Positions 62,148 to 64,000 of a stretch of 64,000 nucleotides of DNA are shown here, in pieces. The position numbers and the translations under genes were made by a program. The notes under the pieces are model-generated. The model was not told the origin of the DNA. It saw nothing but the letters and a program-made list of their open reading frames with translations, and did not search any database. The first letter of the stretch is position 1; every line of letters starts with the position of its first letter. Origin of the DNA: Levilactobacillus enshiensis (GTDB lineage Bacteria > Bacillota > Bacilli > Lactobacillales > Lactobacillaceae); the NCBI RefSeq assembly GCF_007115095.1, contig NZ_SULH01000001.1:227342-291341 (forward strand), read 5' to 3'.

Positions 62148-62178
62148 GAAAAAAATCCCCACTAAGTTGATAGTGGGG
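62148..62178 (-). terminator. TPP-controlled terminator
   Basis: On the minus strand CCCCACTATCAACTTAGTGGGG followed by T7, between aptamer and ykoE. Confidence 0.9.
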
Positions 62179-62196
62179 TTCATTGATAGCTTAAAA

Positions 62197-62281
62197 GTAC
62201 GCGTTCCCTTCGCTGGTATTAACCAGAGCAGGTTCAATGGGTTTGATCTCAGCCGCGATGGCACCCCAGTCGTATTTGATT
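62197..62281 (-). promoter_or_regulatory. TPP riboswitch (THI box)
   Basis: The minus strand reads GGGGTGCC...GGCTGAGATCA...ACCC...GAACCTG...CTGGTTAATACCAGCGAAGGGAA in order: all conserved THI-box blocks are present. Controls ykoEDC-tenA by transcription termination. Confidence 0.96.
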
Positions 62282-62289
62282 ACCCCTAG

Positions 62290-62640
62290 CGTAACCAATT
62301 TACAGGTGAAATGCAACCGCTAACGGCGACAATCGAATCGAGGCGCTAATAGATTTAACCGCGAAAAGATGGCTACTCAGAACATTGTCAGGGTAGATTA
62401 GTCGTCGCGGATGAAAAGGTCGATTAGCAGGTGCTTTTCCTTGGGAACGTGGGTTTAGAGATGGGACTAGTGGAGAATCGTGGCTGATTTCTAAACGCGC
62501 TTAGTGCTGGATTACGGCCAGATTACGAGCCCAACAAGCAGGTTACAAAGTACGGATTTACCTTGTTTATCGTCTTACTAGCGTGGTAGTGTAGTTGATG
62601 AACATTTAAAACTAGGGTTTAAAGAAGAGAGGATACCTAT
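62290..62640. other. intergenic, no gene seen
   Basis: About 350 bp between the riboswitch promoter and the carboxypeptidase gene. No open frame with ribosome binding site and no strong hairpin; it should hold the two divergent promoters. Confidence 0.5.
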
Positions 62641-62645
62641 TCATT

Positions 62646-63815
62646 ATGGGATTATCAAAGTTTAAGGGTGCTGTGATTGCACTGCTACTGACCACCACAC
62701 TGGGAACAGCCGTTGGCACGCAGGTGACGGCGCAGGCAGCAACTTATACCACAGTTTCTAGCAAGTCGGTGACCAAGACGGCTTACCACAAGAAGAGTAC
62801 GAGCGGCGCTATTTATAACCAGTCGCACAGTAGGAAAGTTGCTAATCTGAAGACGTATCCCTATACGACTTGGTACGTGACCAAGCACGCCACGTTACGG
62901 CACGGCAATTCCAAGGGTGTTTACTATTACGTCCAAAATACGGCTGGTAGCGTCAAAGGCTGGGTTTGGCATGGCTACCTGAAGAAGGGGAAGTCACCGT
63001 TTGGCCTGAAATACGCGAAGAGTGCAATTGCCATGAACTATACAACTGGCAAGGCAGTTTGGTCTAAAAATGCCAACACTGCCCGCCCGATTGCGTCCGT
63101 CTCCAAGATCATAACGCTTTATTTGGTCTTGAAGAAGGTCAACGGGAGTGCCGCAACTTGGAATCAAGTCGTCGATACCAGCAGTCGCGGGCTCATTTCC
63201 ATGAGTCAAAACTCGTCTGTTGGGGGCTTTGTCTTCCATACCGGTCACAAGTACACGGTCAAGGAACTGTATGATGCTGCGCTGCTAGATTCGTCAAACA
63301 ATGCTGCCATTGCTCTGGGCAAGTGGGTCGCAGGCAGCAACGCCGCATTTATCCAGCAGATGAATGCACAGGCTAAGAGCTGGAACTTAGGCAAGGCCCA
63401 CTTCGTCTCCGCTTCCGGGTTGGAGAACAGTGACCTGCGTCCTTACGGTTATGCCTATGGGAGTGCCAATGCCAATATGGTTTCGGCTAAAGACGTGGCC
63501 TTGATTGCGCGCCACCTGATCAAGGACTATCCGCGTGTCCTGACAGATGGTGCCGTTGGGTCGAAGACGGTTGATGGTCAATTGTGCTACAACTACAATA
63601 ACCTGTTATCAGGCCGCAAATACGCGCAAGCTTCCCTGAACGTTGATGGTTTGAAGACCGGTTACACGCCACTGGCTGGCTACTGCTTTGTCGGGACCGG
63701 TAAGATGGCGGGGAAACAACGGGTCATCACGGTCGTCTTACATGACGAAAATGAATTTACCGAAACACGCTCTTTAATGAATCATGCTTATAAGAGCAGC
63801 AGTATGGCTGAGTAA
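62646..63815 (+). CDS. secreted D-alanyl-D-alanine carboxypeptidase with SH3-like module
   Basis: A 389-residue low-molecular-weight penicillin-binding protein. Signal peptide to about residue 30 (TQVTAQA-A). An SH3/GW-like wall module (about 55-115: TWYVTKHATLRHGNSKGVYY; GWVWHGYLKKG) is like that of the paralogs at 13-15 kb. The peptidase S11 domain has all three motifs: SVSK (S-x-x-K), SSN (S-x-N) and KTG in LNVDGLKTGYT. Trims the terminal D-Ala of peptidoglycan stems. ATG 62646; ribosome binding site AGAGAGG. Confidence 0.92.
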   Translation: MGLSKFKGAVIALLLTTTLGTAVGTQVTAQAATYTTVSSKSVTKTAYHKKSTSGAIYNQSHSRKVANLKTYPYTTWYVTKHATLRHGNSKGVYYYVQNTAGSVKGWVWHGYLKKGKSPFGLKYAKSAIAMNYTTGKAVWSKNANTARPIASVSKIITLYLVLKKVNGSAATWNQVVDTSSRGLISMSQNSSVGGFVFHTGHKYTVKELYDAALLDSSNNAAIALGKWVAGSNAAFIQQMNAQAKSWNLGKAHFVSASGLENSDLRPYGYAYGSANANMVSAKDVALIARHLIKDYPRVLTDGAVGSKTVDGQLCYNYNNLLSGRKYAQASLNVDGLKTGYTPLAGYCFVGTGKMAGKQRVITVVLHDENEFTETRSLMNHAYKSSSMAE

Positions 63816-63817
63816 GC

Positions 63818-64000
63818 TTAGGCAACTTGGTGGTCTGGTCGCCTTACCGGTCGGCAGATATGAGCTGGATCGGTGCGAATACAACTTGAAGCCTCGAAGG
63901 TCACGAGTCTACAAGCTTGGTTTTCTACTAAGCCAGTAAGAAAATCACTTACTGACTAAGTAGAACGACGCGCCTGAGCTCATATCTGCCGACCTCTCGG
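63818..64000. repeat. palindromic intergenic repeat (family R), copy 3
   Basis: Starts 3 bp after the carboxypeptidase stop and runs to the window edge. Same entry (CTTAGGCAACTTGGTGGTCT), inner stem and GAGCTCATATCTGCC exit as copies 1 and 2. Confidence 0.85.

Overview
The window reads as chromosome of a low-GC Gram-positive lactic acid bacterium of the Lactobacillaceae (heterofermentative Levilactobacillus/Lactiplantibacillus-like by gene content). Pointers are strong AGGAGG-type ribosome binding sites with frequent TTG and GTG starts, lipobox and Ser/Thr-rich secreted proteins, VIT-family metal carriers next to a PerR-like regulator, a small protein of the LBP_cg2779 type, pst, pot and ykoEDC-tenA transport operons, and guanine and TPP riboswitches. 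The species cannot be fixed from sequence reading alone.

Layout. 1-6.1 kb: MarR regulator, a lipoprotein, UspA, a 38-residue basic protein, a candidate structured RNA, and a YibE/YibF membrane pair. 6.1-16.7 kb: PspC-domain protein, secreted amidase, PerR with two VIT-family carriers (PerR-like boxes on both sides), an aspartate-type permease, two tandem secreted paralogs, and a lactonase-family protein. 16.9-20.9 kb: a tightly overlapping three-gene operon (nuclease-helicase fusion, MmcB-like nuclease, sce7725-like protein). 21-33.4 kb: HPr-like protein, pstSCAB behind a Pho-box-like repeat, potABCD, a P-loop kinase with an ASCH protein, glycerol facilitator, and a GNAT protein.

34.2-40.5 kb: a redox/detoxification cluster (two flavodoxins, two NAD(P)-binding proteins, Zn-alcohol dehydrogenase, MFS exporter, SnoaL-like protein). 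A MerR regulator lies inside it, and four MerR-type promoters with 19-bp spacers precede its transcription units. A decayed oxidoreductase fragment closes it.

41.06-49.35 kb: an integrated mobile element of about 8.2 kb at the 3' end of tRNA-Ala(CGC). It has a tyrosine integrase, arm-type repeats at both ends, a CI-like repressor, an excisionase-like protein, a DUF3102-like protein, a DnaD-like replication protein, a sigma-like regulator and an Fst-type toxin locus. It has no capsid or packaging genes. About 1.7 kb of it is non-coding but packed with hairpins and long-range complementary segments. This is the most unusual stretch of the window and resembles the large ornate RNAs (GOLLD/ROOL type) known from Lactobacillales prophages.

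49.4-64 kb: NatAB-like ABC exporter, riboswitch-controlled xanthine/guanine permease, asparaginase, a protein with four Sm-like repeats, a zinc-ribbon protein, a macrodomain protein, a TPP-riboswitch-controlled ykoEDC-tenA operon, and a secreted D-Ala-D-Ala carboxypeptidase. Several families of large palindromic intergenic repeats are scattered through the chromosome part (about 3.0, 6.1-6.4, 8.7, 21.4-22.0, 51.7, 53.8 and 63.8 kb) and are absent from the mobile element.
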